Assembly: GCA_002449145.1 (NCBI GenBank)
Contig: DKCG01000032.1
Location: 36,256 to 100,255, forward strand
DNA length: 64,000 nt
Direction: 5' to 3'
From: Christensenella sp. UBA6880
Lineage (GTDB): Bacteria > Bacillota > Clostridia > Christensenellales > CAG-917
Shown here: piece by piece, positions 53,701-62,367 of the stretch
How the letters are laid out: each line of letters starts with the position of its first letter
Position numbering within the stretch: the first letter of the stretch is position 1
The notes under the pieces: generated by a model
What the model was told of the DNA's origin: nothing
The model's database searches: none
The model's input: only the letters and a program-made list of their open reading frames with translations
Made by a program: the position numbers and the translations under genes

Positions 53701-54192
53701 GCTCTTGACGTTGTCAAAACTCTCCGTCCATTTGACAAAGATATCGCCGACTTTGAGGTTTTGAGCAATCGTTTCCTCGCTTGGTGCAAGTGCGCTCTCG
53801 CCCCAGTCGACGGTTTGAGTGGATATCGGATCCTCGCCTTCGTACAGGAAGAAATAGACTGCGTACGTCTTTATCTTCCATTGTGCGTACAGCGTAAACG
53901 ACGCGGTTTCCGCCTTGCTTGCGTCAAATGCGTTTTCGCCTCCCTTGTCAAACGTCCAACCGACAAAGTCGTATCCCTCGCGCGTAGGCGGAGTATAGGA
54001 TATGGACTCTTCGATATTGAGGACTTTCTCAAACGTGTTTCCCGTGCCGTCGTTGAAGTCAAACGTAATGACTTTCATTGCGTCTTGACCGCCCGTTTTG
54101 TTGCACGCGACAAGCACGGCAGACACAATGAGAATAAGTGCCATCGCAATTGTCAATGCAAGCAGTTTGCTTTTGTTTCTTGTCTTGTTCAT
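47728..54192 (-). CDS. Giant surface lipoprotein with MBG and Listeria-Bacteroides repeats
   Basis: A 2154-residue protein. The signal peptide ends in a lipobox LVAC near residue 27-30, so it is anchored to the membrane by lipid. Residues ~40-220 hold three Listeria-Bacteroides repeats (TPPTREGYDFVGWTF, NGYKFAGWYDEK). Then come about ten MBG-type Ig-like repeats marked by TYGE/IYGQ (ITYGDNLP, VTYGETLA, VIYGEKLG, SIYGQEIN, ITYGEAMP). The last ~450 residues look like a beta-helix (NGNIVLNSGKFDVRG). No sortase signal. ATG 54192 with GGGGT is the start. Probably an adhesin. It is the last gene of the ABC operon. Confidence 0.88.
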   Translation of the reverse strand: MNKTRNKSKLLALTIAMALILIVSAVLVACNKTGGQDAMKVITFDFNDGTGNTFEKVLNIEESISYTPPTREGYDFVGWTFDKGGENAFDASKAETASFTLYAQWKIKTYAVYFFLYEGEDPISTQTVDWGESALAPSEETIAQNLKVGDIFVKWTESFDNVKSDAYVYAEVSKIECTVKFTDGENVIKTATGTFGDKITLPSDNENPTKNGYKFAGWYDEKCNQATAETTFSGDKTYYAKWTIDAPQQPTVNKDFEITYGEKANLTASISEKIEGIAYTYEWFENGVSIAKGESANIDKLGAGEHVIRCSVTASDGTQTSNAKSSFVTVTVKKATLSATIAQINITYGDNLPVLSVQYTGFKYDDDQSAIDTANLQWDTAYTQASGVGEYTISASGFESDKYDVSFVQSKIVVGKKDVTAKSALAFGKKYDGSTLSKTYCNESFDGVLNGHVLKLVLKTSASGVGEYSLADNMITSTLTIVDEEGKNVAANYNVTFTATASISLATINSDDYTVPTSEENTFTFDNQSHGEAVKSYNFDVTYSLEQDGEYTAAQPHFTDAGEYTVYYTVSRKNYKSVSGSYVVTINKVKLDITIKNQETVYGEAFSFDKTLYSVSGNDYNLLSYTLACAYEVGNPVGSYPIVLTIGAKSETRSDATQNFDFTMNSATLTVNKVALSVTVKPVSVTYGETLALDINDLVTVSGLYSADDIADIIALTTDYAADNRHVVGGEYYVNCALKNNDGNYTLADNSAVKAQVTVTMREISVKMNNITVIYGEKLGKCTFTITGGSIVEGDDVNEVVVCQSDYSAENGNYTLVGQTEISATSGNGNYAVTAESGIIEITKRPTILKLDSAGQTRLLYGKDTSNYFAKNNMILSIDDKNGLDAPIEKRLTVSDKDNYSFSLVRGRFGTDPEEVYTPGMIGSFELRAVPTTDYLKENYEFTVTSAEIKVTARPFTLSMTNKFAYKVGEVATFDIASAATPLYNGDVIEGTISTITDKVGVYTFEDNDKQEDFEALFVMNGFKVTNKNGDDVTEYYTISYSYFTINIEIAEISIDHNVNSLTTFSYDGTAHCVQVKNIEEGASITYSVDNQNWGVVAPSFSNAGTYTVYYKLSKTIEGIVNPITYEDSYTVKIDKANAYINLRNQTMTFGDALNIDQTAYTAQGFFNGDEKLVTVEIYVSNYDAEHVGSYNVCANLTYNGGNYNCHWNGADLIVSARQVKLVQNENSKYTVVYGKEVGAFDSYKIVDDNGNEYESARQYIVFSHVYSVGCGVGSYAVNASAKDNNFALCNYEVVDCDISVVVLPRPIAVKTKNVTSIYGQEINLAYEIVSGTLYDNDTLAAYFDFDQKNVGNYTVTPTFDSLDETNRNYDITAQSGVVAITKATLTVSLSRTQTITYGEAMPSYEFAYSGFAYSETAADFEFPNAYACDYNSAKRAGTFDVTIVKFVLDNYDIAYVNSKLIVNKATLNLNAVAHDAITYGDDVPTDFAYEVYGFVNGDDKSLLDGKATFTTNYTKGADANVTKYTFNVVCEELDNYSVNYGNAQTLVVNKANYTKEQVDAALANVNLTGTYEYGKTLAAYSLMGTGFEWVDANKLVTCDKNDAGYSARYCKDKTNYNVYTGVVIKITLAKVNAQFHFDGEFGARWTGSAIDYAGIIAGTASPEGVSVASLVRGVQGWDPTFSYSLIAPTGKTQMIDGGIYTVRVSASETTNYNAAYIDIPFSVYAAQLNSEYYTVEGALAKATSGKTVYLVGNAFISKSVTVPSGVTLIVGLKTANYSKTAGSVSVDNDYVVSGESPMTTASYAWNSVGADYTLTINNGITITIGGGNIIVAGRLGSTTLPFEGHTSGAYSKIVNNGNIVLNSGKFDVRGLVNGSGQATFNGGNVYSPFVVRDFKGGSYTVYKAWDAAMLIDSWTNRVAPFSEYEMPNIQCNSRYYSGSKLTGYADLWASDKHNTTTIDAISSSGILQITNGGYIDKSYNASTEVTTLTFVGTATMGSLDMEVQGITASMSKTYFPIPWTYNISIGNGTTATTLNAGYKYKIMPGAIITVRTNGKLSSTGNLIVYSNFTDTNSIRVYPVSKGKAATLIIDGGTFEATAFGGIVQGTGKGGTAKVTSTLSVTAYEHNNSNRYKVTEAARLADGTSMTKGTTYTL

Positions 54193-54299
54193 ATTAAACC
54201 CCAATGTAATTTCTCCCTCTCCCTTGATATTTTTCGCATGGAAATGAGATGGTGTGATTAGGTTTTATATTTATACAATCGCAAAAATGCGTTTGTTTC

Positions 54300-57200
54300 T
54301 TATTTTGGCGAGTAGTTGCTCGTAGCGTCAAACATCACGAAACGGAAATCTTCCGTACCGGCGGCGTAGGGCAGCATTTCGCCTTGCGTTTTGAGTTTTT
54401 CGTCCGTAGATTTTGCAAGCACGCCGATATTGACGTTATATTGACGCATCGCCTCGTACGTGTATTGGCTCATGTCGAGAATATGATAATTCTTTCCGCC
54501 TCCGTAGAAAGCGATTCCGCCGTGCACATAGTTCTTATCGCCGACTGTCTTGATGATGTTTTGACATTCGCTTTTTTGGCGTCTCACTTCCAACAGCATC
54601 TCTTTTATATTGAGAGACAGGAACGCAAATCGTTGCGTATCGCTGTTGAGCGATGTTTCGATAAGAGTGGAACTATCCACTTGCTCGAGGTCTTTCCAAT
54701 CTTCCAGCACCACGTCGCCAACGAGATGCAAAATGGCAGGGTAGCTCGTCGCCGCAAGCCCGTTCCAGCCTGCAAGACTTCCGCTCATAGTCGTCTCGCC
54801 GCTGTCGAGGAAACTGCCTGCAAAGTGGCTCTCAAGCCCAACCGTAAACAATCCGCTCTTTGTCAGCACGCTGTCTTTAAGCACGACGTCGGTAAGCACG
54901 TAGTTGGACATAAAGAAGTTGTCGTTTGCAAGATCGTCGCATTCGGGCTTGTTGTTTTGCTTATAATCCGCTCCCGTTGAATCCTTAAACGCAGGGGACA
55001 GATTGCTCGAATTGCCTTGCAAGAACCTATTCGTGCCGATTTTGAGGATAAACTCTCTTGCCGTTTGCAATCTGCATCCGTCAATAGTCACGTTTATCTT
55101 TTCTTGCGCAATATTCGGCGTTTCGCTCGTCACGTTATCGCGCCCGAATATGCGCACGCAAGTGCGCCCGTTCTTCACGCGGCAATTTTTGATGGTAGCG
55201 TCGCTCATAATTTCGAGCGTAGTGCCGATATAATTGAGCAAGTTAAGTTCCATCGTATCGCCGTCGTACAGCGATTCGTCGTCGCAGCCTGCCAAAACCA
55301 CGTTATCGAGAGTAATGCCGTCCTTTCTTACGAGGAAGGATATATTGTCCTGTCCCTTGACGGACGCAATCTTCGTTCCGTTCATATACGCCGCAACGAA
55401 ATCGAGCGGACCTTTGAACACCGCATAATCGTGCAACACGCCCGTGCTGTCGATAACGTTGGTGATATACTCCGTGTTGAGCATATATCCGTTGCCGTAT
55501 ATATTGTTCGTAAACTCGTAGCAATAGCGCACCGTTTGCTTGCCTTTGCCTTTATTCTCGTAATATCTGCAATCCGCCGTGGAGTAAATCTCTTTGGTGT
55601 ACGACATGAGTTTTTCACCCATCGTCGTTTCGTCATACTTGGCTTTTCCGTTTTCGTCAAACAGATTTTCGCCGAGATAAATATCCTTTTCAAGCACGAT
55701 TTGCTTATTTTGCGAGCCTGCAAGCGTCAGTTCGTCATATGAGGATACATACACGCCGTTTACGGCTTTGAACGTTATGGATGCCGGCGACGCGTTAAAT
55801 CTCTCGCCGTATTTCCAACTTGCGCTTATCGTAACGTCGCCCGTATCTTTTATGACGAAATGCACTTTTCCGTCAATCGTTTCTATGCTCGCCACGGATT
55901 CGTTGCTTGATTTGAAAATTATGTTTTCAAAATCCGTCACTTCCGCTTGCGCCTTGTCGCCGCCTATCACGGTGTTGAAGAGGGTGGTGATATAATCCGT
56001 TTTTACCGACGTATTACCCTCGTAGTATTGATTTGCGATTGCAAGCGAGCCGAGCCCGTATTTTGTCACGGATTCGTTGAACATCAGCGACGTATAAGCC
56101 TTTGTCGTAACGAGTTCTCTTTGTATAGTTCCGCTTGCCGTCACCGAGCCGTTTTCCACACGTTCCCATTCTATTCTCAACGTCGTCGAGCCGTCACCCA
56201 CCGCTTGGATATAGCAATATTCGTTGTTTTGAGCGGATATTCTGGCAACGTTCTCGTTTTCGATAAACCACTTATATTGCAACGCCGCATACGGCTCCAC
56301 GGACACCGTAAATTTGGTGTTTTCGCCATCGAGCAGTACGAGACCGTCCTTTCCGTCGGAATTTCCGAACGAGTTCACGGAGAAATCGATGTCCGCAAAA
56401 GACAATCTGAAGTGGCGCACGCTTGCCGTATCGTCGCCCGTCTTAATCGAACATCTTATATTTGAAGTCGCAGAAGTCACGGGGTTTGCAAGCGTCACGT
56501 CAATCGCATACGAGTGGTCGTTCACGTCGTCCAACTTGCGCACGGAGTACGTTGCGCCGGGAATGCCCGATACTTGTATGTTTCCGTCCGTTACGCCGGC
56601 GTAATCGACGTAAAGGGTAAATTGCTTTGTGTTGAGCGGCGCGATAATGGTAGGCATGTTGGCGGTAGAATTTGCAGGCGCAATCTCGCCGTTTACGGAT
56701 ACGTCGCCGTCTTTGCGCACCTTAAACGCTATGCGTTTAGTCACGGTTTGCCCGAATGCGTTCACGACGTGCATTTTCACCGTCGTGTCCGTATCGAAGT
56801 ACGCATACACTCTTCCGCTCACTTCGTTGACGGTAAGCGCGGACGCGTTTTCGCTTTCGTATTTGACTTGCACGTTTGTCGCCGTTTGCGGATAATAGTC
56901 GCCGCCGAGTATAAACGTGCCGGTATTCACCGCGGCGGTGTAATCGTCGCCGTTTCTGTCGAGAGACACGACGTTTCCATGTACGTCAGAGAGGGTGGGC
57001 GTGTATTCCAATATTCCGCTCGAGCCGATATTGAACACTACGCTGTCGGAATATCCGCCGTCCTTGCTTGTATAAGTGAGTTTTGCAATACCCACGTCGT
57101 TGAGGCTGAACGAGCCGTCGCTGTTGAGGCTTACGATATCGCTTGCCTCGCCCGTGTGTGCGTCGGTGACGGTAAGGGAGTAGGCGCGGTTTTTCGCCTT

Positions 57201-57416
57201 GTAGGGCAGCACTTCTACCGCAAGGTCGCTTTCATACATGGGATGCTCGTAGTTTGCAAGGTCAAAGGAAAATATGCCGTTGTCGCCCTTGTTTCCTATA
57301 CGGATAGAACTTGCCGAGATATCCGCCGACACGCTCGCCACGTTCGTAACGGCAAAAAACGCGATGAGGAACACCAAGGGAAGAACTATCATAAGTGCTG
57401 TAACTATTTTTTTCAT
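54300..57416 (-). CDS. Large secreted Ig-like / beta-helix protein
   Basis: A 1038-residue protein. A signal peptide or anchor covers residues 1-33. The next ~550 residues are Ig-like beta domains (SNESVASIETIDGKVHFVI of BIG2 type), and the C-terminal ~450 look like a beta-helix (DNVVLAGCDDES, VLTDVVLKDSVLTKSG). GGAGG lies before ATG 57416; the permease ends 4 bases upstream. No cell-wall anchor is seen. It is probably exported by or works with the adjacent ABC system. Function unknown. Confidence 0.82.
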   Translation of the reverse strand: MKKIVTALMIVLPLVFLIAFFAVTNVASVSADISASSIRIGNKGDNGIFSFDLANYEHPMYESDLAVEVLPYKAKNRAYSLTVTDAHTGEASDIVSLNSDGSFSLNDVGIAKLTYTSKDGGYSDSVVFNIGSSGILEYTPTLSDVHGNVVSLDRNGDDYTAAVNTGTFILGGDYYPQTATNVQVKYESENASALTVNEVSGRVYAYFDTDTTVKMHVVNAFGQTVTKRIAFKVRKDGDVSVNGEIAPANSTANMPTIIAPLNTKQFTLYVDYAGVTDGNIQVSGIPGATYSVRKLDDVNDHSYAIDVTLANPVTSATSNIRCSIKTGDDTASVRHFRLSFADIDFSVNSFGNSDGKDGLVLLDGENTKFTVSVEPYAALQYKWFIENENVARISAQNNEYCYIQAVGDGSTTLRIEWERVENGSVTASGTIQRELVTTKAYTSLMFNESVTKYGLGSLAIANQYYEGNTSVKTDYITTLFNTVIGGDKAQAEVTDFENIIFKSSNESVASIETIDGKVHFVIKDTGDVTISASWKYGERFNASPASITFKAVNGVYVSSYDELTLAGSQNKQIVLEKDIYLGENLFDENGKAKYDETTMGEKLMSYTKEIYSTADCRYYENKGKGKQTVRYCYEFTNNIYGNGYMLNTEYITNVIDSTGVLHDYAVFKGPLDFVAAYMNGTKIASVKGQDNISFLVRKDGITLDNVVLAGCDDESLYDGDTMELNLLNYIGTTLEIMSDATIKNCRVKNGRTCVRIFGRDNVTSETPNIAQEKINVTIDGCRLQTAREFILKIGTNRFLQGNSSNLSPAFKDSTGADYKQNNKPECDDLANDNFFMSNYVLTDVVLKDSVLTKSGLFTVGLESHFAGSFLDSGETTMSGSLAGWNGLAATSYPAILHLVGDVVLEDWKDLEQVDSSTLIETSLNSDTQRFAFLSLNIKEMLLEVRRQKSECQNIIKTVGDKNYVHGGIAFYGGGKNYHILDMSQYTYEAMRQYNVNIGVLAKSTDEKLKTQGEMLPYAAGTEDFRFVMFDATSNYSPK

Positions 57417-57420
57417 AATA

Positions 57421-59106
57421 TCAGTCCTCCGTGTCCAGATTTGCGTACGTCTTTTTGAGATTCGCAAAGAAATATCCGATTGCCGCGCCCAACATCGCTA
57501 TGGGCAAGCATATCGCAATTGCGTAACTTGCGGCTTTGTTCACCTCGGGTTGACCGCCCTTGAAAAGGGGCGCAAACGACGAGAACAACAGTGCAAAGCC
57601 GATAAGAAAACTCATACACAAACCGACCGCAAGCACCGTCGATACGGTGGAGTTTGACTCTCTTATCTGCCCGTCCTCCGCCCTGGAGAAGTGCGGATTT
57701 GCCAAATCTTTTTTGGTTGCGCCGACGATTTGAGCAAAGGCAAAAGCCGACGCGGCGATAAACGTGATTATTCCGTCAACAACGCTCTCGATGCCCGTCG
57801 CGCAAAGCACTATGCACGCAATCGCAAGACTCGCCTCTGCCACTATGGCGCAAAATACTATTTTTGAACCGAGTATAGACGATGGCGAATATGGCAAAGT
57901 TTTTTGAGTCATAGACATATATCCGTCGCGGCTGATATTCGTGGAGCAGAACGTATTGGTGAGCGTAGAGTAGAGTATCACGATGAAAGTGCATATCTCA
58001 AACGTGAGATCTATGTCGCTGCCGAAAAGTCCCGCGACCATACTCGACGCCGTCTTTGCCGAATAGAACGCCATGACAGGCATAACGGCGGCGGTTGTAA
58101 GATACATATACGCATAGTCCGCCGTGCGAGTTACTATCATAAACTCTTTTGCGAGCAACGATGCAAATCTACTTCTCTTGACAAAATGCAGTTGCTCTCT
58201 CTTTACGTGCGGAATGCCGAAGTTGATGTTGGAGTGCGTAACCTGAATGAATATAGCGCGCACTATCACCAGACAAAGCGCAAGAGCCACGACCATGATA
58301 GCAATAAGTATGCCTGTGTTTTTGCCGATTTCCCGTTCGAGCATAATGGATGCAAACAAGTTTGCAGGGTAGTTGTATTTGGTAAAATGCAATATCCCCG
58401 TCATAACCTTTTCGTTGAAAAGCGTAGTGATTTTTCCGCTTGTCAAAAGGCTTTGCGCAACTCGGAAAATATAAGAATAGCCCCAGCAGAACAAAGCCGC
58501 AAGAGCCGTGATTACTATGAAAGTAAGAATGTAGTTGGAACTTACGATGCGTTTTAGATAATAGAAAGGAAGAACTATCATAGACGCAATCGCAAGCGGA
58601 ATAATCGGAAGAGCGAGCGCAACGACGAAAGTCATAACGCCGCCGTATGCCGACAGCGTATCCGTCGTGCAGAAGAACGTAAAGTTGAACACAGGCACGC
58701 ACACAAACGACAGAATCGCCTGCTTAAAATACACCGCCGAGAGTTTCGAGAGGAATATTTCCGTCGAAGAAAACGGCATCGTAATTAGGATATTTATATC
58801 GCTGTTTTCAAAGAGGGTATGGCAAAGCGCGCTCACGCCGAATATCGCAAACAGCACGATAAGCGCAAAATATCCGATGGACATAATCTCGTATTGTCTT
58901 GCCGCAACGTCGGGAACGCGGTTGATTTTAATCGCCGTATAAGTCTCTGCAAAACGAGAGAAAACCATCACGAATACGGCAATCATAACCGCAACAAGCG
59001 CAAGCATAACTATCGTCCCCGTCCAATCCGAGAGCGATTTCTTGCGCGAGCGCGTCGGCAGTGCGTCAAGCACCTGCTTTTTGAGTAGCAGCGAAAATCT
59101 GTTCAT
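57421..59106 (-). CDS. ABC transporter permease (ABC-2/exporter type)
   Basis: A 561-residue protein with about 11-12 hydrophobic segments in two groups, the layout of large ABC-2 permeases. It starts 2 bases after the ATPase stop. Motifs such as PFSSTEIFLSKL near residue 130 (the coupling region) and PYSPSSILGSK near 385 occur in both halves, hinting at an internal duplication. It lacks a known substrate signature; context suggests export or membrane organisation for the surface proteins. Confidence 0.87.
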   Translation of the reverse strand: MNRFSLLLKKQVLDALPTRSRKKSLSDWTGTIVMLALVAVMIAVFVMVFSRFAETYTAIKINRVPDVAARQYEIMSIGYFALIVLFAIFGVSALCHTLFENSDINILITMPFSSTEIFLSKLSAVYFKQAILSFVCVPVFNFTFFCTTDTLSAYGGVMTFVVALALPIIPLAIASMIVLPFYYLKRIVSSNYILTFIVITALAALFCWGYSYIFRVAQSLLTSGKITTLFNEKVMTGILHFTKYNYPANLFASIMLEREIGKNTGILIAIMVVALALCLVIVRAIFIQVTHSNINFGIPHVKREQLHFVKRSRFASLLAKEFMIVTRTADYAYMYLTTAAVMPVMAFYSAKTASSMVAGLFGSDIDLTFEICTFIVILYSTLTNTFCSTNISRDGYMSMTQKTLPYSPSSILGSKIVFCAIVAEASLAIACIVLCATGIESVVDGIITFIAASAFAFAQIVGATKKDLANPHFSRAEDGQIRESNSTVSTVLAVGLCMSFLIGFALLFSSFAPLFKGGQPEVNKAASYAIAICLPIAMLGAAIGYFFANLKKTYANLDTED

Positions 59107-59108
59107 AA

Positions 59109-59864
59109 TCAGTTTTCCTTTGTGGTGCGCGCGAGGAAGTATTCTTCGAGATCGACGTCGGGATTTTCAAGTCTGAAATCTGCAAAATAGAAGTCGTCCG
59201 TCTTTACGCCGTTTTGGATAATTACCGCACGGTCGCAAAGTTTTTGCACGGAATTGATATTGTGAGAGGAGAAGAGAATGCAGTTTCCGTTACCGGCATA
59301 CTCTTTCATAAACGCGCATACGTTTGCGTTGGTAACGGGATCGAGACCGATCATCGGCTCGTCAAGAATCCAAAGTTTGGGATTATGAATAAGCGATCCC
59401 ATCATGCAAATTTTTTGGCGCATACCGTGGGAGTAGTCGTTGATAGTATCGAAAATTCTGTTGCCGAGACAGAACACCTCGTCCAATTTTGCAAGACGTC
59501 TTTTTCTATCATCCACGCTCACGCCGTATGCGTTTGCCATAAAGTCGATATATTGAATTCCCGTAAGTTTCACAAACACGTCGTGCTTGTCGCTTACAAA
59601 TCCGAAAGTATTCTTTGCCTTGACAGGCTCTTTTGAGATGTCGTATCCGTTAATCGTGATAGAGCCTTTCGAGTAGGGAAGAATGCCCGTCACGCATTTG
59701 AGCGTCGTGGATTTCCCGGCGCCGTTGTGTCCCAAAAGACCGACAATCTCGCCCGGATAGCAAGACATAGAAAAATCGTCGAGCGCGAAGTTTTTCGCCG
59801 ACGGATATTGTTTTGACAGGTGTTCGATTTGCAAGGATGGCGCAGTCGTATAAAATCTTTCCAT
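59109..59864 (-). CDS. ABC transporter ATP-binding protein
   Basis: A 251-residue ATPase. Walker A is GHNGAGKST at 45-53, the signature appears as YSHGMRQK, and Walker B is LWILDEPMIGLDP, with a later SSHNINSV H-loop. It powers the adjacent permease and is the first gene of the operon. The signature differs from canonical LSGGQ in the ABC-2 manner. Confidence 0.95.
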   Translation of the reverse strand: MERFYTTAPSLQIEHLSKQYPSAKNFALDDFSMSCYPGEIVGLLGHNGAGKSTTLKCVTGILPYSKGSITINGYDISKEPVKAKNTFGFVSDKHDVFVKLTGIQYIDFMANAYGVSVDDRKRRLAKLDEVFCLGNRIFDTINDYSHGMRQKICMMGSLIHNPKLWILDEPMIGLDPVTNANVCAFMKEYAGNGNCILFSSHNINSVQKLCDRAVIIQNGVKTDDFYFADFRLENPDVDLEEYFLARTTKEN

Positions 59865-59930
59865 AGCTCCCCGTTTCTTATGCGCGTATGTGTGTAAGTG
59901 TGCATGTTGTTCACGTGCAGACTATGTGAC

Positions 59931-59959
59931 ATTCTACTCCACAAATTGTATTATGTCAA
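59931..59959 (-). promoter_or_regulatory. Promoter of the ABC/surface-protein operon
   Basis: On the minus strand TTGACA (59954-59959) and TAGAAT (59931-59936) with a 17-base spacer. The following ~430 bases up to the cysK promoter are AT-rich and contain only a small ACCCACTGTTTA duplication. Confidence 0.7.
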
Positions 59960-60392
59960 CCTTAATTGCGACATCTAACCCACTGTTTATTAACCCACTG
60001 TTTAGACAATATTCGACAAAGCGTATTGCCGAAAAAGCACAGATAATAGACAAAAGTGTCCAAATGTGCACATATCTCACACAATGTGTCGATATATGCC
60101 GAAAATGTGTGAAAATCCTCAAAAATTATTGCAAAATTCAACTATTTTCTGCAAAAAGCAAATTGTTTTTACAATTTACGACAAACACCTGCCTCTGATA
60201 TTACGTTTTTAGCAACAACGGTTTTATAAAAATAAAGCCATACTATAAAAATTTTATTATGACGCAAAACAACGTATTTCAACGTGTTTTTGAGCAAAAT
60301 CGAAAAGATCATTTGCATGTTTCACAAAATTCAAAAAATTTGGCGCGGATGTCAAACTTTTGAACATCGGGTCGGTAATTTTCCGAAATCGC

Positions 60393-60421
60393 TTGACAGA
60401 CCTTATTATTGATGCTACATT
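60393..60421 (+). promoter_or_regulatory. Promoter for cysK
   Basis: TTGACA at 60393-60398 and TACATT at 60416-60421 with a 17-base spacer, 140 bases before the start codon. Confidence 0.65.
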
Positions 60422-60561
60422 AAACCTACAAAACAGATAGGTAAAGTCGGCAAACATAAACCGACGCCACGAATCGTATTAAAAAGATTTTGACGATGGC
60501 ATTGCGGATTTTTGCTTTGAAGTCGTCGAAAACGATATATATATATAAGGAGAATAAGACA

Positions 60562-61491
60562 ATGAAAGTTTATGACAAAATCACCGATCTTATCGGTGGC
60601 ACGCCATTGCTAAAGCTCACAAATTACATCAAAGACCATCAACTCGGTGCGACTTTGTACGGCAAACTCGAATATTTTAATCCTGCCGGCAGCGTAAAGG
60701 ACAGAATCGCAAAAGCGATGCTCGACGACGCGCAACAAAGAGGCATATTGAAACCGGATTCGGTTATCATCGAGCCGACGAGCGGAAACACCGGTATAGG
60801 GCTAGCCGCCGTTGCGGCGTCCAGGGGATACAAGATTATCCTTACAATGCCGGAAACCATGAGCATAGAACGCCGGAATTTGCTTAAAGCATACGGCGCG
60901 AAAATCGTTTTGACCGATGGCGCGAAGGGAATGAAGGGCGCAATTGAAAAGGCAAACGAACTCGCAGCCGAAACCCCCAATAGTTTCATCCCAAGCCAAT
61001 TTACCAACATGGCAAATCCGAGAGCGCATTTCCGCACGACCGGCCCTGAAATATGGGAAGATACCGACGGGAAAGTGGATATATTTGTTGCAGGCGTCGG
61101 AACGGGCGGCACTTTGTCCGGCGTCGGAGAATACTTAAAAAGCAAAAATCCCGATGTAAAGGTTGTTGCCGTCGAGCCGGCAGGATCTCCGGTTTTGTCA
61201 AAGGGCACTCCCGGTCCGCACAAGATTCAAGGCATCGGCGCAGGATTCGTGCCCGAAACGTTGGATACGAAAATTTATGACGAGATAATAACGGTAGAAA
61301 ACGAAGACGCTTTCGAAACGGGACGCGCTCTTGCAAGAAGGGATGGCGTGCTTGTCGGAATTTCATCGGGAGCCGCCGTATTTGCAGCGGCAGAACTTGC
61401 AAAACGACCTGAAAATAAAGGAAAAATCATTGTCGCAATCCTTCCCGACACAGGCGACAGATACTTATCGACGCCGATGTTTTCGGAGTGA
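60562..61491 (+). CDS. cysK: Cysteine synthase (O-acetylserine sulfhydrylase)
   Basis: A 309-residue PLP enzyme. K46 in [12 protein letters not shown] binds PLP, and the TSGNTG loop at 73-78 binds the cofactor phosphate. VGTGGTLSG and GISSGAA are present. It makes cysteine from O-acetylserine and sulfide. AAGGAG precedes ATG 60562. The Rrf2-type regulator on the opposite strand suggests a CymR-like control, where CysK also acts as a regulatory partner. Confidence 0.96.
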   Translation: MKVYDKITDLIGGTPLLKLTNYIKDHQLGATLYGKLEYFNPAGSVKDRIAKAMLDDAQQRGILKPDSVIIEPTSGNTGIGLAAVAASRGYKIILTMPETMSIERRNLLKAYGAKIVLTDGAKGMKGAIEKANELAAETPNSFIPSQFTNMANPRAHFRTTGPEIWEDTDGKVDIFVAGVGTGGTLSGVGEYLKSKNPDVKVVAVEPAGSPVLSKGTPGPHKIQGIGAGFVPETLDTKIYDEIITVENEDAFETGRALARRDGVLVGISSGAAVFAAAELAKRPENKGKIIVAILPDTGDRYLSTPMFSE

Positions 61492-61590
61492 GTCGCAAAG
61501 CGATTGCGAAAAATCGTGAAGATTTTCGGATTGAAGAAAAAATCCGCAATTGCGAAGATTTACAAAATCGTCATTAAAAAGCAACGGCAG

Positions 61591-61636
61591 AAAAAAGGCA
61601 GTCTGCGGTTAGAGCAAAACCGCCGACTGCCTTTTT
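61591..61636. terminator. Bidirectional terminator
   Basis: AAAAAGGCAGTC/GACTGCCTTTTT with GCGGTT/AACCGC inside: a long stem between convergent cysK and the Rrf2 gene. Confidence 0.9.
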
Positions 61637-61654
61637 GTCGTTTTGTATTATTTG

Positions 61655-62089
61655 TCAGATGACATAGTTGTTTGCAGATTGCTCTTTGTGAAGTTCCACT
61701 ATGTCTTGCAGTGTTATGCCGTCCAGATATTCGTTGACTGCTTTGTAAAGTCCTTGCCACACTCCAAGCAATGCCAAATCCTCGCTGCTTTCGCATTCCG
61801 ACGGTTCTTCAACGCAAGAAACGGGAGACAATGAGCCTTCCGTTAAACGCAAAATATCTCCAACGGTATATTTGTCGGGTGATTGTGCCAATCGATAGCC
61901 GCCTTGCGAACCTCGGATTGTTTTCAAAATGTCCGATTGGCTTAAAAGGGGGATGATCTGCTCCAAATATTTTTTGGAGATCTTTTGTCTGTCGGCAATG
62001 TCTTTCAGCGCAACGACCCCGCAACCTTGATGTTCTGCCAAATCCAAAAGCATTTTGAGGGCATAACGTCCCTTTGTGGAAACTTTCAT
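61655..62089 (-). CDS. Rrf2-family regulator, CymR-like
   Basis: A 144-residue winged-helix regulator (MKVSTKGRYALKMLLDLA, KISKKYLEQIIPLL, RGSQGGYRLA). It has two cysteines in the region where IscR has three (SCVEEPSEC) and no third one close by, so an Fe-S cluster is doubtful. AGGAGT lies before ATG 62089. Convergence with cysK supports the role of CymR, the repressor of cysteine metabolism. A target site was not identified. Confidence 0.88.
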   Translation of the reverse strand: MKVSTKGRYALKMLLDLAEHQGCGVVALKDIADRQKISKKYLEQIIPLLSQSDILKTIRGSQGGYRLAQSPDKYTVGDILRLTEGSLSPVSCVEEPSECESSEDLALLGVWQGLYKAVNEYLDGITLQDIVELHKEQSANNYVI

Positions 62090-62367
62090 AACGGCACTCC
62101 TTTTCCGCGTTATTTCGAAATCTGACGATATAATAACATATTTTGGCAAAAAGTGCTATAATCTCGGAGAAATAATAGATGAAGAAACGGGAATTATACT
62201 TCTTGCGAGAACTCCGCTTATCGAAGTTTTGTCTTATTGAATTTGATTTATTAAAATTTATTAAAAATTTTTCATCTAAAATAACAAAAAAATGATAAGA
62301 TAAAGATATTATAAAAAACAGTAATACTCATTTAAGACAAATCGACTGTCGAGCAGGCAACAAAAAG

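Noticed and set aside
59960..60392. Hidden gene or structured RNA in the AT-rich gap before cysK
   Set aside because: Only short frames and low-complexity AT-rich DNA; no start signals or stable stems found.
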